This document shows positions 1 to 7,935 of a stretch of DNA of 64,000 bases, one piece after another. Origin of the DNA: Trebonia sp963785645 (GTDB lineage: Bacteria > Actinomycetota > Actinomycetes > Streptosporangiales > Streptosporangiaceae); NCBI GenBank assembly GCA_963785645.1, contig CAWAWG010000006.1, positions 496,001 to 560,000 on the forward strand, given 5' to 3'. The position numbers and the translations under genes were made by a program. The notes under the pieces are model-generated. The model did not search any database. It was not told the DNA's origin and worked only from the letters and a program-made list of their open reading frames with translations. Positions within the stretch are counted from its first letter, which is position 1. Each line of letters begins with the position of its first letter.

Positions 1-1
1 C

Positions 2-1048
2 ATCTGGGGAGCCAGCACGATCTCGGCCCGCGCATTCGGGCTGGTGCTGGGCGGCGTGCTCACCTCGGAGCTGTCCTGGCGGTACGTGCTGTTCGTCAAC
101 GTGCCGGTCGGCGTCGCCTTGCTCGCCGCAGCGGCGGTCAGCCTGCTCGGCGCGCCGGTCAGCCGCGGCCGGGCACGCATCGACCTGCCCGGCACCCTGA
201 CGGTCACCGCCGGCGTCGGCGCCCTGGTCTACGGCGTCTCGGAGGCCACCGCCAAAGGATGGGGCTCGGCCACGGTGATCGCCGCCCTGGCCGCCGCCAC
301 GGCCCTGCTCATCGCCTTCGTGACCATCGAGGCTCGCAGCCAGGACCCGCTGATCCGCCTCGGCATCTTCCGGCACCGCACCCTCAGCGTCAGCAACGTC
401 CTGGCGGCCAGCCTTGGGGTCACGATCACCTCGACGCTGTTCTTCGTCTCCCTCTACCTGCAGCAGGTCACCGGCTACAGCGCGCTGGGCACCGGACTGG
501 CGATGCTTCCCCAGACCGCGGTGATGATCATCGGGATCTTCGCGGGCAAGTCGCTGACTTCCCGCCTCGGCGCCCGCCCGGTCGTCATCGGCGGTTCGGC
601 CGTCGCGACGGCCGGCGTGGCCTGGCTTTCACGGCTCCCGCTCCACTCCGCCTACCTCGCTCACATCCTCGGCCCGACCGTGGTCATCGGCGTCGGCATG
701 GGGCTGATGCTGCTGCCCACCAGCGAGGCCGCCACCGCCGGCCTCGACCACCGCGACGCCGGCCTCGCCTCGGGGCTGTTCAACGCCAGCCGCCAGATCG
801 GCGGCGCCATCGGTCTCGCCGTCCTGGTCACGATCGCCGACACCGCCGCCCGCCACAGCCACCTCACCAGCCTTGCGGCCGCCACCGTCCACGGCTACCG
901 CACCGCACTCCTCGCCGCCGCCGCCATCAGCCTCGTCGCCACCCTCACCGGCCTCCTGCTCCCCCGGGCAGTCAAGGACCCTGCCGTCACGCAGAACACG
1001 GGGCACATCTCAGCCCAGCCAATGTCGACTGAACAGCACACGGCTTGA
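2..1048 (+). CDS. MFS drug exporter, DHA2/EmrB-QacA type, 5'-truncated by the window edge
   Basis: This is the C-terminal part of a proton-driven multidrug exporter in the cytoplasmic membrane. The reading frame is already open at base 2 and encodes a typical DHA2 stretch (SARAFGLVLGGVLTSELSWR) before the first GTG at 44, so that GTG is internal and the true start lies outside the window. About eight hydrophobic segments follow, consistent with the second part of a 14-helix transporter, and the protein ends in a polar tail. The family assignment is firm. The substrate cannot be read from the sequence, and no regulator is visible on this side. Confidence 0.85.
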   Translation: MWGASTISARAFGLVLGGVLTSELSWRYVLFVNVPVGVALLAAAAVSLLGAPVSRGRARIDLPGTLTVTAGVGALVYGVSEATAKGWGSATVIAALAAATALLIAFVTIEARSQDPLIRLGIFRHRTLSVSNVLAASLGVTITSTLFFVSLYLQQVTGYSALGTGLAMLPQTAVMIIGIFAGKSLTSRLGARPVVIGGSAVATAGVAWLSRLPLHSAYLAHILGPTVVIGVGMGLMLLPTSEAATAGLDHRDAGLASGLFNASRQIGGAIGLAVLVTIADTAARHSHLTSLAAATVHGYRTALLAAAAISLVATLTGLLLPRAVKDPAVTQNTGHISAQPMSTEQHTA

Positions 1049-1671
1049 GGCATCGGGCGGGAACCCAGCCGGGTTGGGCCGTCAACAGGCCACGGCCCGA
1101 CGGCCGGCTTACCTCGCCACCCAGCGGCTGGCAACCCGGACACGAGGTACAGTTCCACGTCACCCCCACCATGACGGCTATCCCATTTGCCTGCTTTATC
1201 CGGCAGCCAAGTATCTCAACTACATGATCACGGAATATTTTCATCGTATTTGATGAAAATATTCCGTGATCATGAGAACCTTCGCGATCTTGAACGAATC
1301 ACGACCCAGGCCAGCCACTATGCGACGGCATCACGTAGCACACGGCCATCCCGGGCACCGCGCGCCACTTAAATCAATGGCATTGTCAGCACTACAAGCG
1401 ACAAACCCAGAGGCCAGCGCAGGACAGTGATCCAGAACGAGTCCGGCTTCCTCTTTCCCGCCGACATATTGTCGATCTGCGTGGCGAACAGACCTTCAGC
1501 GCGTATACTCCGCGCCGCGTAAATAGCTGCAACCGGACATATAGCCGCCAATCGGGTTACTTCAATTGGACGTAATCCGATTGTGGCACTGAAGCGTCAT
1601 TAACGCGGGGCACAATATCCCGCTACACGATGCCCGGAAATGATCCGACAGCAAGTCAGGGAGCGGTATAC
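1049..1671. other. Intergenic region with a perfect inverted repeat and a possible 32-aa ORF
   Basis: No confident gene lies here. It contains the perfect 23-bp inverted repeat described separately. A minus-strand ORF of 32 codons (1369-1467) could encode a short peptide, beginning MSAGKRKPDSFW, with a hydrophobic tail, but it has no convincing ribosome binding site. A 31-base segment at 1435-1465 matches 49464-49494 at 27 positions. The stretch is less GC-rich than the flanking genes. Confidence 0.4.
1223..1274. repeat. Perfect 23-bp inverted repeat with 6-nt loop
   Basis: The arms 1223-1245 and 1252-1274 are exact reverse complements and are separated by GTATTT. The repeat is AT-rich in a GC-rich setting and lies 175 bp past the MFS stop codon. 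There is no T-run after either arm, so a simple intrinsic terminator is not the best reading. A protein-binding palindrome or a mobile-element end are alternatives. The right arm contains an ATG that opens a short plus-strand frame beginning MKIFRDHE. Confidence 0.8.
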
Positions 1672-2223
1672 ATGGAGTATTGGAAGAAGAGGATTCATGC
1701 CTGCCTTCATGCAGGACTGCAAAGGATTCCCGCCCGGCTCGCCAACGCGGTCGCCGTCGTTACTGCGGTCGCCGTTGCCGCTGGTCTGGTCGTCACGCTC
1801 TCCAGGACGGCCGCCGATGACCAGAATGGAGCGTCGGCGGCCAGGATGCAGGCAGCTGTCGCTTACGCCCGCGCACATGATAGTGCACTGGCGCACGCCT
1901 CTAATCAGGCAATCGAAACCCAGATCGCCGGCATGGCTAAGAACATCAGCGAAACAGGATCGACCACGAGTACCGACGCCGACTTCCTTGGCGTCTCGAA
2001 GACAGGCAGCACCCTCTGGTTCAACAAAGCCGACGTGGTGGCCTGGGCAGTGGCCAGCAGCGCCGTCATCATTGCTTCGCTGACCTACATGGGGGTGGAG
2101 CTGGAGGTCGCGTACGAATTCCTCCATCTCCTGATAGACACGCTCTGGGGCGCCGCATTCGACCACCACTGCGCCTGGTTCACCTTCAGGAGCCCCACGT
2201 CCATTGGGATGTATTCCTGTTAG
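1672..2223 (+). CDS. Hypothetical membrane-anchored protein, about 183 aa
   Basis: I do not recognise the family. The start at 1672 is chosen because AGGGAG lies eight bases upstream; an ATG at 1630 is in frame but has no such site. The predicted protein has a basic N-terminus, one hydrophobic helix at about residues 21-43, a polar Ala/Ser/Thr-rich middle that could be helical, a second hydrophobic segment around 120-140, and a short Cys-containing tail. A strong hairpin directly after the stop codon supports this as the real coding strand; the longer antisense frame looks like a shadow. Nothing nearby indicates function. Confidence 0.5.
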   Translation: MEYWKKRIHACLHAGLQRIPARLANAVAVVTAVAVAAGLVVTLSRTAADDQNGASAARMQAAVAYARAHDSALAHASNQAIETQIAGMAKNISETGSTTSTDADFLGVSKTGSTLWFNKADVVAWAVASSAVIIASLTYMGVELEVAYEFLHLLIDTLWGAAFDHHCAWFTFRSPTSIGMYSC

Positions 2224-2237
2224 GCAAGCTCCGTCCT

Positions 2238-2289
2238 GCCGTCCCTCCTGCGAAAGGCCAACTTTCTCGCCTTCCGCAGGCGGGACGGC
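2238..2289 (+). terminator. Hairpin terminator after the hypothetical membrane protein gene
   Basis: The arms 2238-2258 and 2269-2289 pair over 21 positions with two changes that would be G-U pairs in RNA, around a 10-base loop. It starts 15 bases after the stop codon at 2221-2223. A second short pairing (GTCCTG with CAGGAC) extends it outward. Confidence 0.65.
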
Positions 2290-2404
2290 GATAAGACAGG
2301 ACACTCCACCTGGGTGCCGATTATGAGGCCCTGGACTCAAGTAGACCCTCGGCGGCGCTGGATGGCGGCTGCGCTGGTCAGGGGTTCGGCGTAGGCTCCG
2401 CGGC

Positions 2405-2863
2405 ATGAGCGTCGAGGTGAGCGTGAGGACCGTCGAGGCGGTGCCTACGGCAGTGGTGGCCGCGGCCGTCACGTGGGCGGAGTTCCCGAAGATGTGGGGG
2501 CCGATGCTGAATGAGGTGTGGGGCTTTCTCCGGGGCGGCGCCCCGGAGGGGCTTTACCAGCAGGGACACAACGTCATGCTGTACAGGGACGATGTCCCTC
2601 ACGTCGAGGTCGGCGTTCAGGTGAGCGGGCCGTTCGATCCCGTCGGCCGTGTTGTCGCGTCCACGCTGCCGGGCGGGCTTGTCGCCACCGCGACCCACAG
2701 CGGCCCCGTCGCCAAGATCGGCGACACCCATCAAGCGGTGCGCGAGTGGAGCGAGAAGAACGGGTACCAGTTGGCCGGTCCCCGCTGGGAGATCTACGGC
2801 GATCCCGACCCCTCCAGCGGCGATTTCGACGTGCAGGTGTTCTGGTCGCTGATAGCGCATTAA
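2405..2863 (+). CDS. GyrI-like / AraC effector-binding domain protein
   Basis: A 152-residue soluble protein matching the stand-alone GyrI-like small-molecule-binding fold. Features of the family are the early 'ARTVEAVPTAVV'-like strand, the central segment on substrate access and the C-terminal WEIYGDP...DVQVFW motif, which corresponds to the usual YE.Y...P...E.....P block. No DNA-binding domain is attached, so it probably binds a hydrophobic or cationic ligand rather than acting as a regulator itself. It is transcribed convergently with the ABC permease and GntR genes, which are themselves often drug-responsive. The ligand is unknown. Confidence 0.75.
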   Translation: MSVEVSVRTVEAVPTAVVAAAVTWAEFPKMWGPMLNEVWGFLRGGAPEGLYQQGHNVMLYRDDVPHVEVGVQVSGPFDPVGRVVASTLPGGLVATATHSGPVAKIGDTHQAVREWSEKNGYQLAGPRWEIYGDPDPSSGDFDVQVFWSLIAH

Positions 2864-2931
2864 CCAGGACGCTTCCAGTGACAAGACTGCGGAGCCTGAG
2901 CCTGCTGGTCTGCCGGAGGGATTCGGCCGGG

Positions 2932-3975
2932 CTATGCGTCCCGGCGCTTGAGGACCCAGAACGCGACGGCGAGCAGGACGGCGGCGAGTACCACGTAGAT
3001 GCCGGTCTCGATGCCCTGGAAGGCCCAGAAGCGGTCGGCGGGCTGGTAGGTGAGGTACTCGCGGATGCCGTGCTCCCGGGCGCAGGCGGTCACCGCCTGG
3101 CTGGCGACGGGGGACGGCCGAGCGCCGCCGCTGCCCGTGCCGGCGAGGGCCTGGCAGGCGGCCGGCAGCAGGTTGACGGGCAGTCCCCTGCCGCCAAGGC
3201 CGGTGATGACCTGCGACGACGTACCCTGCGGCAGTGAGATCGGCTGGCCTGCCCCGGTCACGAAGCCGGCGGTCAGCTGCCAGATGGGCCCGAGCGGGAC
3301 GGTTTGGACGCCGATCGGGAAGTACCGGGTGACCGGCGCCAGGAGGTGCGGGCGGACGAGGAACGTAATCAGGGCACGCGCCGTGATGAACAGGGCGAGA
3401 GTGGCCGCGATCGCGGGCAGGGTCCGCCGGATCAGCGCGCCCGCCGCGATGCCGAGGGCCATCGCGAACAGCGAGTAGCCCACGGGGACGGTGCCCATGA
3501 TGTCGAACCGGCCCGTTTGGAACGCGTCGGCCTGCAGCGCGTTGTCCGGCCCTTCCCACCAGGTGACAAGCACCGACACCGCTCCGCCGAGCACGGCGGC
3601 GGCCAGCAGCAGCCAGCCGGCCTTGACGGCGAGCCAGCGCGTCCTGGTAATGCTCTGCGTCCAGGCGAACCCGGTGGCCCCGGTCTCCATCTCGTAGGCG
3701 AGCAGCGGGGCACCCAGCAGGATGCCGAGCACGGCTGGCACGCCGAGGGTCATGATGACCAGAAAGCCAACCGCGTGGCTGCCCAGGGACAACGTGCCGG
3801 GCAGGCCGCCGGGACAGGCGCCGGCCCCGGCCGTGGCGCACGCGCTCAGCGCGGAGTGCCACTGCGCGGCCATCTGCAGGCCGGTGACGATCATCATCGC
3901 CGTGAACGCGGCGAGCAGCGCGGTGACCCGCCGGTACCGCTTGGTCAGCCCGCTGGTCTCGATCACCAGTGTCAT
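2932..3975 (-). CDS. ABC-2 type permease whose N-terminus is the stump of an ABC ATPase
   Basis: Most of this 347-residue protein is an ABC-2 permease with about six membrane segments and a large extracytoplasmic loop near the C-terminus. Its first 20 residues, MTLVIETSGLTKRYRRVTAL, are the classic start of an ABC transporter ATPase, and the sequence then jumps straight into a permease helix (LAAFTAMMIV). The usual order in this family is GntR - ATPase - permease. The simplest reading is an in-frame deletion near 3916 that removed most of the ATPase gene and the first residues of the permease. The start overlaps the GntR stop as ATGA. Without an ATPase the transporter is probably non-functional unless another one supplies the energy. 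Confidence 0.8.
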   Translation of the reverse strand: MTLVIETSGLTKRYRRVTALLAAFTAMMIVTGLQMAAQWHSALSACATAGAGACPGGLPGTLSLGSHAVGFLVIMTLGVPAVLGILLGAPLLAYEMETGATGFAWTQSITRTRWLAVKAGWLLLAAAVLGGAVSVLVTWWEGPDNALQADAFQTGRFDIMGTVPVGYSLFAMALGIAAGALIRRTLPAIAATLALFITARALITFLVRPHLLAPVTRYFPIGVQTVPLGPIWQLTAGFVTGAGQPISLPQGTSSQVITGLGGRGLPVNLLPAACQALAGTGSGGARPSPVASQAVTACAREHGIREYLTYQPADRFWAFQGIETGIYVVLAAVLLAVAFWVLKRRDA

Positions 3976-4364
3976 GCGATGTCCTCCTCGGCCGCGGCCT
4001 GCAGCGTGACCTGCAGCAGCGATGCGATTGCCTCATCGTCAAGTCCGGCCGCCCGCGCCTCGCGCACCCACACCGCCAGCGTGCGGCCCAGCCGCGCGTG
4101 CGTGCCGGGCGGCGGACCCGGCGGCCGATCACGCACGAACGTGCCCTGACCGGCACGCGCCTCGACCAGGCCCTCGCGCTCCAGGTCGCGGTAGGCCTTC
4201 AGCACCGTGTTGGGGTTGACCGCCGTCACCGCGACCGCCTCCCGCACGCTCGGAAGCTGGTCTCCCACGGAAAGCACGCCCATCCGCAGCGCCTGCCGCA
4301 CCTGCTGCACGATCTGCTGGTAGGGCGGCACTCCGGACCGCCCGTCCACCCGGAACCTGATCAC
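3972..4364 (-). CDS. GntR-family transcriptional regulator, YtrA-like subfamily
   Basis: A 130-residue regulator. Residues 1-75 form the GntR winged helix-turn-helix, with PPYQQIVQQVRQAL, QLPSVREAV, NPNTVLKAYRDLEREGLVE and the wing GQGTFV. The short C-terminal helical tail is typical of the YtrA subfamily, which controls ABC transporter operons. The GTG start at 4364 has GGAG seven bases upstream. The gene overlaps the downstream ABC gene by ATGA, so the two are one transcription unit. A perfect palindrome just upstream is the probable autoregulatory operator. Confidence 0.9.
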   Translation of the reverse strand: MIRFRVDGRSGVPPYQQIVQQVRQALRMGVLSVGDQLPSVREAVAVTAVNPNTVLKAYRDLEREGLVEARAGQGTFVRDRPPGPPPGTHARLGRTLAVWVREARAAGLDDEAIASLLQVTLQAAAEEDIA

Positions 4365-4375
4365 GCGAGCACTCC

Positions 4376-4399
4376 AGTGTCTTAGATTGCTAAGACACT
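4376..4399. promoter_or_regulatory. Probable GntR operator, 24-bp palindrome
   Basis: AGTGTCTTAG and CTAAGACACT are perfect reverse complements separated by ATTG. The palindrome lies 12-35 bases upstream of the GTG start of the GntR gene, where it would overlap the promoter. Position and symmetry fit the autoregulatory sites of YtrA-type GntR repressors. Ligand and promoter elements are not evident. Confidence 0.75.
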
Positions 4400-4606
4400 A
4401 TGACACCATCTCTGTCCGCGTCAACCAATCCAGGGTCCGGGCGTGCGGCTTTCCCCCTGTCATCGGGCATCAGTACTGCGAGTACGGCTGGGAGCCTTCA
4501 GTCCAGCGAAGGCACAGCGTGCCCGCCGTTTCAAGCGGTTGTCCGCCCCGCACAGCCTCGAAACAAGGCCAGTACCAGGCACGGGGTGGCTAGCCGACAG
4601 GAGACG

Positions 4607-4954
4607 TCAGTCGCTCCCCCGCGTGTCCGGATCGACGGGCAAACCATCGGCGGCTTCCTGCGTCTGCTGGTCGGTGGACTCAACCGCTGACGCCTGCGGC
4701 GCGCTCCGGTACTGCGGGTGGAGCCACGGATGGTCGGTGGGGATGGAGGTATATCCCCTGACGGTGACCGTGCCGTTCTCCCCGACACGGAACTCAACCT
4801 CGTCACCCTCCTTGACTCGCAGGGCGCGTCTGATCTCTTCCGGCAGCGTGAGTTGAGACTTGGGCCTAAGCCGCGCCCGGACGCTGACCGGCTCCGGCCC
4901 GGCCGACTTGCCTGCCGCGGATCCGCTCACTCGAGATCCCTCACGAGAATCCAA
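4607..4954 (-). CDS. AbrB/MazE/SpoVT-like DNA-binding protein
   Basis: A 115-residue protein with an AbrB-type swapped-hairpin domain at about residues 24-66 (VRARLRPKSQLTLPEEIRRA, then a KEGDEVEF strand and GTVTVRGY). Proteins of this type bind DNA as dimers and are often the antitoxin half of toxin-antitoxin pairs or transition regulators. The roughly 20-residue polar head and 45-residue acidic tail flank the domain. No PIN or MazF-like toxin gene is adjacent, so it may be an orphan regulator. It is monocistronic and followed by a long AT-rich gap on its upstream side. Confidence 0.8.
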   Translation of the reverse strand: MDSREGSRVSGSAAGKSAGPEPVSVRARLRPKSQLTLPEEIRRALRVKEGDEVEFRVGENGTVTVRGYTSIPTDHPWLHPQYRSAPQASAVESTDQQTQEAADGLPVDPDTRGSD

Positions 4955-5548
4955 CTTTCCGACTTTCCAACTTTATTTATTTCTTTAACTCTTTTGTTCT
5001 GATTATCTCACTCAAAGTAAAGATTACTTCTAGACGTCGTTCCTGTAAATTTCCAAGGGGTATTCCTCGGTGGAATCTCGCAGAACAAGGACGCATATCT
5101 TACGATAGCTGAAGTGGACATTGCGGCGATAAGTTCTCGCATGGTGGATGATGGTTATATTTGTTGGCATCCGGTCATAGTGGGGGAAAAATGATGAACA
5201 GCCGAGGTCGTGAGAAGTCGGCCGTTACCCTGCTTGCGAGAGCAAAGCCGTCGGGACGGCGGCAGTAGCTCTGACGGGCACGAGCGAGGCAGCTCCGCGG
5301 CTCACGGAAGCTACTGCGCCTGCTCCGTCAAGCTTTAGGTAATGTTTTAACTTGTCGGGTCGCCGCGCAACGGCCATTCATTCGTGGCCTTTTCTGCAGT
5401 TGCTGTTCTCTCTCTTACTATGCCCCCTTATGCGGCGTAATTCGTGATAGCGACTGACGGCTTTAGGCGGAAGGGCGGGAATCGGTGGAGCGTGCGGAGC
5501 AGGAGGAGCCAACCGAGTTGGCCCTCCGCGGTGAGGAGCTATAACTCA
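4955..5548. other. AT-rich intergenic region with a possible broken small secreted-peptide ORF
   Basis: The first 150 bases are unusually AT-rich and probably carry the promoter of the AbrB gene. At 5191 an ATG follows GGGGGAAAA and opens a 25-codon frame ending at 5268. Shifting by one base near 5245 would join it to a hydrophobic Ala-rich stretch (KAVGTAAVALTGTSEAAP) ending near 5340, resembling the signal region of a small secreted protein. I see no other gene. The stretch before 5549 must contain the promoter of the dehydrogenase gene. Confidence 0.3.
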
Positions 5549-6871
5549 ATGAAGATGTCGGTTATTGGGTGCGGGCACCTCGGCGCCACCCTTGCCGCGT
5601 GCATGGCATCGATCGGCCACAACGTTATCGGCGTGGACATCGATGCAAGCAAGGTCACTCTGCTCAACTCGGGCAAGAGCTGGTTTTACGAACCGGACCT
5701 GGACCCGATGCTGGCCGAGACCGTCGCGGCCGGGCGGCTTCGCTTCACCACCGACTTCGCGGCGGCGGCCGAGTTCGCCACCGTTCACTTCATCGCGGTG
5801 CCCACGCCCAGCCGGTCGGACGGCGCCTATGACCTGTCCCAGCTCGACGCGGCGGCGCGGGCCTTGGCGCCGCACCTGCGCGGGGAGAATCTCATCATCG
5901 GGAAGTCAACGGTGCCGCCGGGAACGGGGGCCTGGCTCCAGATGGTGGTGTGCGACCTGGTCGAGCTCGGCCAGGCCAGCGCAGAGGTGGCATGGAACCC
6001 GGATTTCCTCCGGGAAGGGTACGCCGTCCAGGACACGCTCAAGCCCGACCGGATTGTGGTTGGCACCTTCCGTTCTTCTGCGGTTGAGACGGTACGGGAG
6101 GTCTACCGTCCGCTGACCGAGGCGGGGATTCCGCTAATCATCACGGATCATTCGACAGCGGAGCTGGCCAAGGGGGCGGCGAACGCGTTCCTGGCGATGA
6201 AGGTCTCGTTCATCAACGCCATGGCGGACATCTGCGCGGCCACGGGCGGGGACATCCAGGTACTGGCGGCGTCGCTCGGCATTGACCCGCGGATCGGCAT
6301 GGACTTCCTGCGGGCCGGCATCGGCTACGGCGGTCCCTCCCTGCCAACCGATGTCCGCGGCCTTGGCACGTTCGCTCGCCAACTCGGCGCGCGGAACGCG
6401 GTGACACTGCTTACCGCGGTGAACGAGATCAACGTGGCCCGCGCCGACCAGGCGGTCGCACTGGTCGAGAAGGCCGTGAACGGAGTCGCCGGCAAGCGCG
6501 TGGCGGTGTGGGGCGCCACGTTCAGAGCCGACACCGACGATGTGCGCGATTCGGCCGCACTGCATGTCGCGGACCGGCTCCGCTCGCTCGGGGCCACCGT
6601 GACGGTCTACGACCCGATGGGCAGCGGCAACGCACTGGCGAGCTACCCCGATTTGGGTTACGCGGACTCCGCGGTTGCCGCTGCGTTCGACTCCGACGTG
6701 GTCGTCGTGCTCACCGCCTGGCCGGAGTTCACCCGAGCGGATCCGGCCGTGGTCGCGCGGGTCGCACGGGGTGCCGTCGTGGTGGACGCCTGCCAGGGAA
6801 TCAGCGCCGCGGCGTGGCACGCCGCGGGCTGGCGCGTTTCCTCGCTCACCGGCAATGCCATCGAGGATTAG
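5549..6871 (+). CDS. UDP-glucose/GDP-mannose dehydrogenase family protein with Ser at the catalytic Cys position
   Basis: The family oxidises the C6 alcohol of nucleotide sugars to uronic acids with two NAD+, supplying precursors for extracellular polysaccharides. The 440-residue protein starts at 5549, where GAGGAG lies ten bases upstream; a frame extension to 5444 lacks the Rossmann start. It shows the N-terminal Rossmann motif GCGHLG, the FLREGYAVQDTLKPDRIVVG motif, the central AKGAANAFLAMKVSF helix and the C-terminal WGATFRADTDDVRDS motif. The catalytic block normally reads GGSCxPKD, with Cys as nucleophile; here it reads GGPSLPTD, so Ser264 replaces Cys and Thr replaces Lys. Activity may be altered. 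The neighbouring glucan locus is on the opposite strand. Confidence 0.85.
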   Translation: MKMSVIGCGHLGATLAACMASIGHNVIGVDIDASKVTLLNSGKSWFYEPDLDPMLAETVAAGRLRFTTDFAAAAEFATVHFIAVPTPSRSDGAYDLSQLDAAARALAPHLRGENLIIGKSTVPPGTGAWLQMVVCDLVELGQASAEVAWNPDFLREGYAVQDTLKPDRIVVGTFRSSAVETVREVYRPLTEAGIPLIITDHSTAELAKGAANAFLAMKVSFINAMADICAATGGDIQVLAASLGIDPRIGMDFLRAGIGYGGPSLPTDVRGLGTFARQLGARNAVTLLTAVNEINVARADQAVALVEKAVNGVAGKRVAVWGATFRADTDDVRDSAALHVADRLRSLGATVTVYDPMGSGNALASYPDLGYADSAVAAAFDSDVVVVLTAWPEFTRADPAVVARVARGAVVVDACQGISAAAWHAAGWRVSSLTGNAIED

Positions 6872-6873
6872 CG

Positions 6874-7935
6874 TCATGACGGCTGTCCAGGGCTTGGCCT
6901 GGCCGACCGCCGTCCCCCGCAGGCCATGCCCTGGTCGTCGGTACCTGGGACCATGGCAAGAAACTCCCGTGAATGCGGTCGGGTCGTCGGCTTCAGCGTA
7001 TCCGCGGGGACCTTATCCGCGCCGGCGCCCGGCCAGAAGGCGAGCGCCAGCAGGACCAGCAACGGGCCGGTATTCGGGTCGGTTGCCGATCCGGTAAGGA
7101 TGCCGCCGAGTGCTTCCCCGGCCACCCAGATCACCGCTGACAGCATGCAAGCGAGCACGAGTCCTGCGCGCCAGGCTGGCTTGGGCAGGTACACCGAGAC
7201 CGCGATCAGCAGCAGCACCGCTGCTAGCAGCAGCGAGAGTTTGATGCCGTGCCAGCTGACGACGCGGGCGGCGGCGGTGCCGACGGCGGCAAGCCATCTC
7301 GGTTCGCCGCTGGCGGCGTCCCGGATTGTCTCGGCCATAGTCCACGGGGTCCGGTTGTCCGGCCATAGCGCGGAGGAGGCCAGGATCGCCCACAGCACGA
7401 ACCAGGTAACCCGCGCGGCACGCGCGCCGATACGGTGCGCCGCGGGGAACGCCGCTGCGTCTTCTCCGGCGGTGGGCCACAGCAGTACCGCGAGCAGGGC
7501 ATAGAGGATGGCGGCGCCGGGTGCGCCGTTGATCGGACTCGACATCTGGTTCAGCATTCCGCCGAGTCCCTCGCCGAGCCACCAGACGGCGAGCGACCAG
7601 ACGATCGAGGCACCGAGCGTTAGCCGCACCGTCGGCCGCCAGATTAGGCCGATGGCAAGCAGCAACTGGATCGTGGCGCAGATCGCGTTCAGCGCCACCG
7701 GATAGTGCTCGAAGAGGCTGGCGGTCCAGTTCGCCGGGTCGGCGATCACTCCGGGGTCGCCCATGGCGCTGGCCGCGAACGTGGCGCCGAGTGCCTTCGT
7801 GAACATTGCGGGCTGGTACTGCAGGGCGGCGTCGAGCAGCCACATGCCGGCCAGCGCCAGCTGGAGCGCGCGCCGCGCGTCCCGCCGGGTGCTCGTTACA
7901 ACGTCGGATGCAGGCAGGAACAACCTTCCGTTCAT
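6874..7935 (-). CDS. Multispan integral membrane protein in the cslA-glxA operon
   Basis: I do not recognise the family. The 353-residue protein has about eight hydrophobic segments, with conserved-looking GEGLGG and GEALGGILTGSATDPNTGP motifs in the two halves, suggesting an internal duplication (WLGEGLGGMLNQ.SSPINGAPGA against GEALGGILTGSATDPNTGP). The ATG at 7935 overlaps the GH6 stop codon as ATGA, so translation is probably coupled and the start is well supported; a longer upstream frame runs inside the GH6 gene. As the last gene of the cslA - glxA - GH6 unit it may help export or anchor the glucan machinery, but that is inference from position only. Confidence 0.7.
   Translation of the reverse strand: MNGRLFLPASDVVTSTRRDARRALQLALAGMWLLDAALQYQPAMFTKALGATFAASAMGDPGVIADPANWTASLFEHYPVALNAICATIQLLLAIGLIWRPTVRLTLGASIVWSLAVWWLGEGLGGMLNQMSSPINGAPGAAILYALLAVLLWPTAGEDAAAFPAAHRIGARAARVTWFVLWAILASSALWPDNRTPWTMAETIRDAASGEPRWLAAVGTAAARVVSWHGIKLSLLLAAVLLLIAVSVYLPKPAWRAGLVLACMLSAVIWVAGEALGGILTGSATDPNTGPLLVLLALAFWPGAGADKVPADTLKPTTRPHSREFLAMVPGTDDQGMACGGRRSARPSPGQPS

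Noticed and set aside
1600..2472. 290-codon minus-strand frame opposite the hypothetical membrane protein
   Set aside because: The plus-strand frame has a ribosome binding site and a terminator hairpin directly after its stop; the minus frame has neither and no motif.
2378..4156. 592-codon minus-strand frame spanning the GyrI-like and permease genes
   Set aside because: It is Arg/Pro-rich shadow sequence that overlaps three genes with recognisable domains in other frames.
4607..4954. Toxin-antitoxin pair around the AbrB-type gene
   Set aside because: No PIN, MazF, RelE or other toxin-like frame adjoins it on either side.
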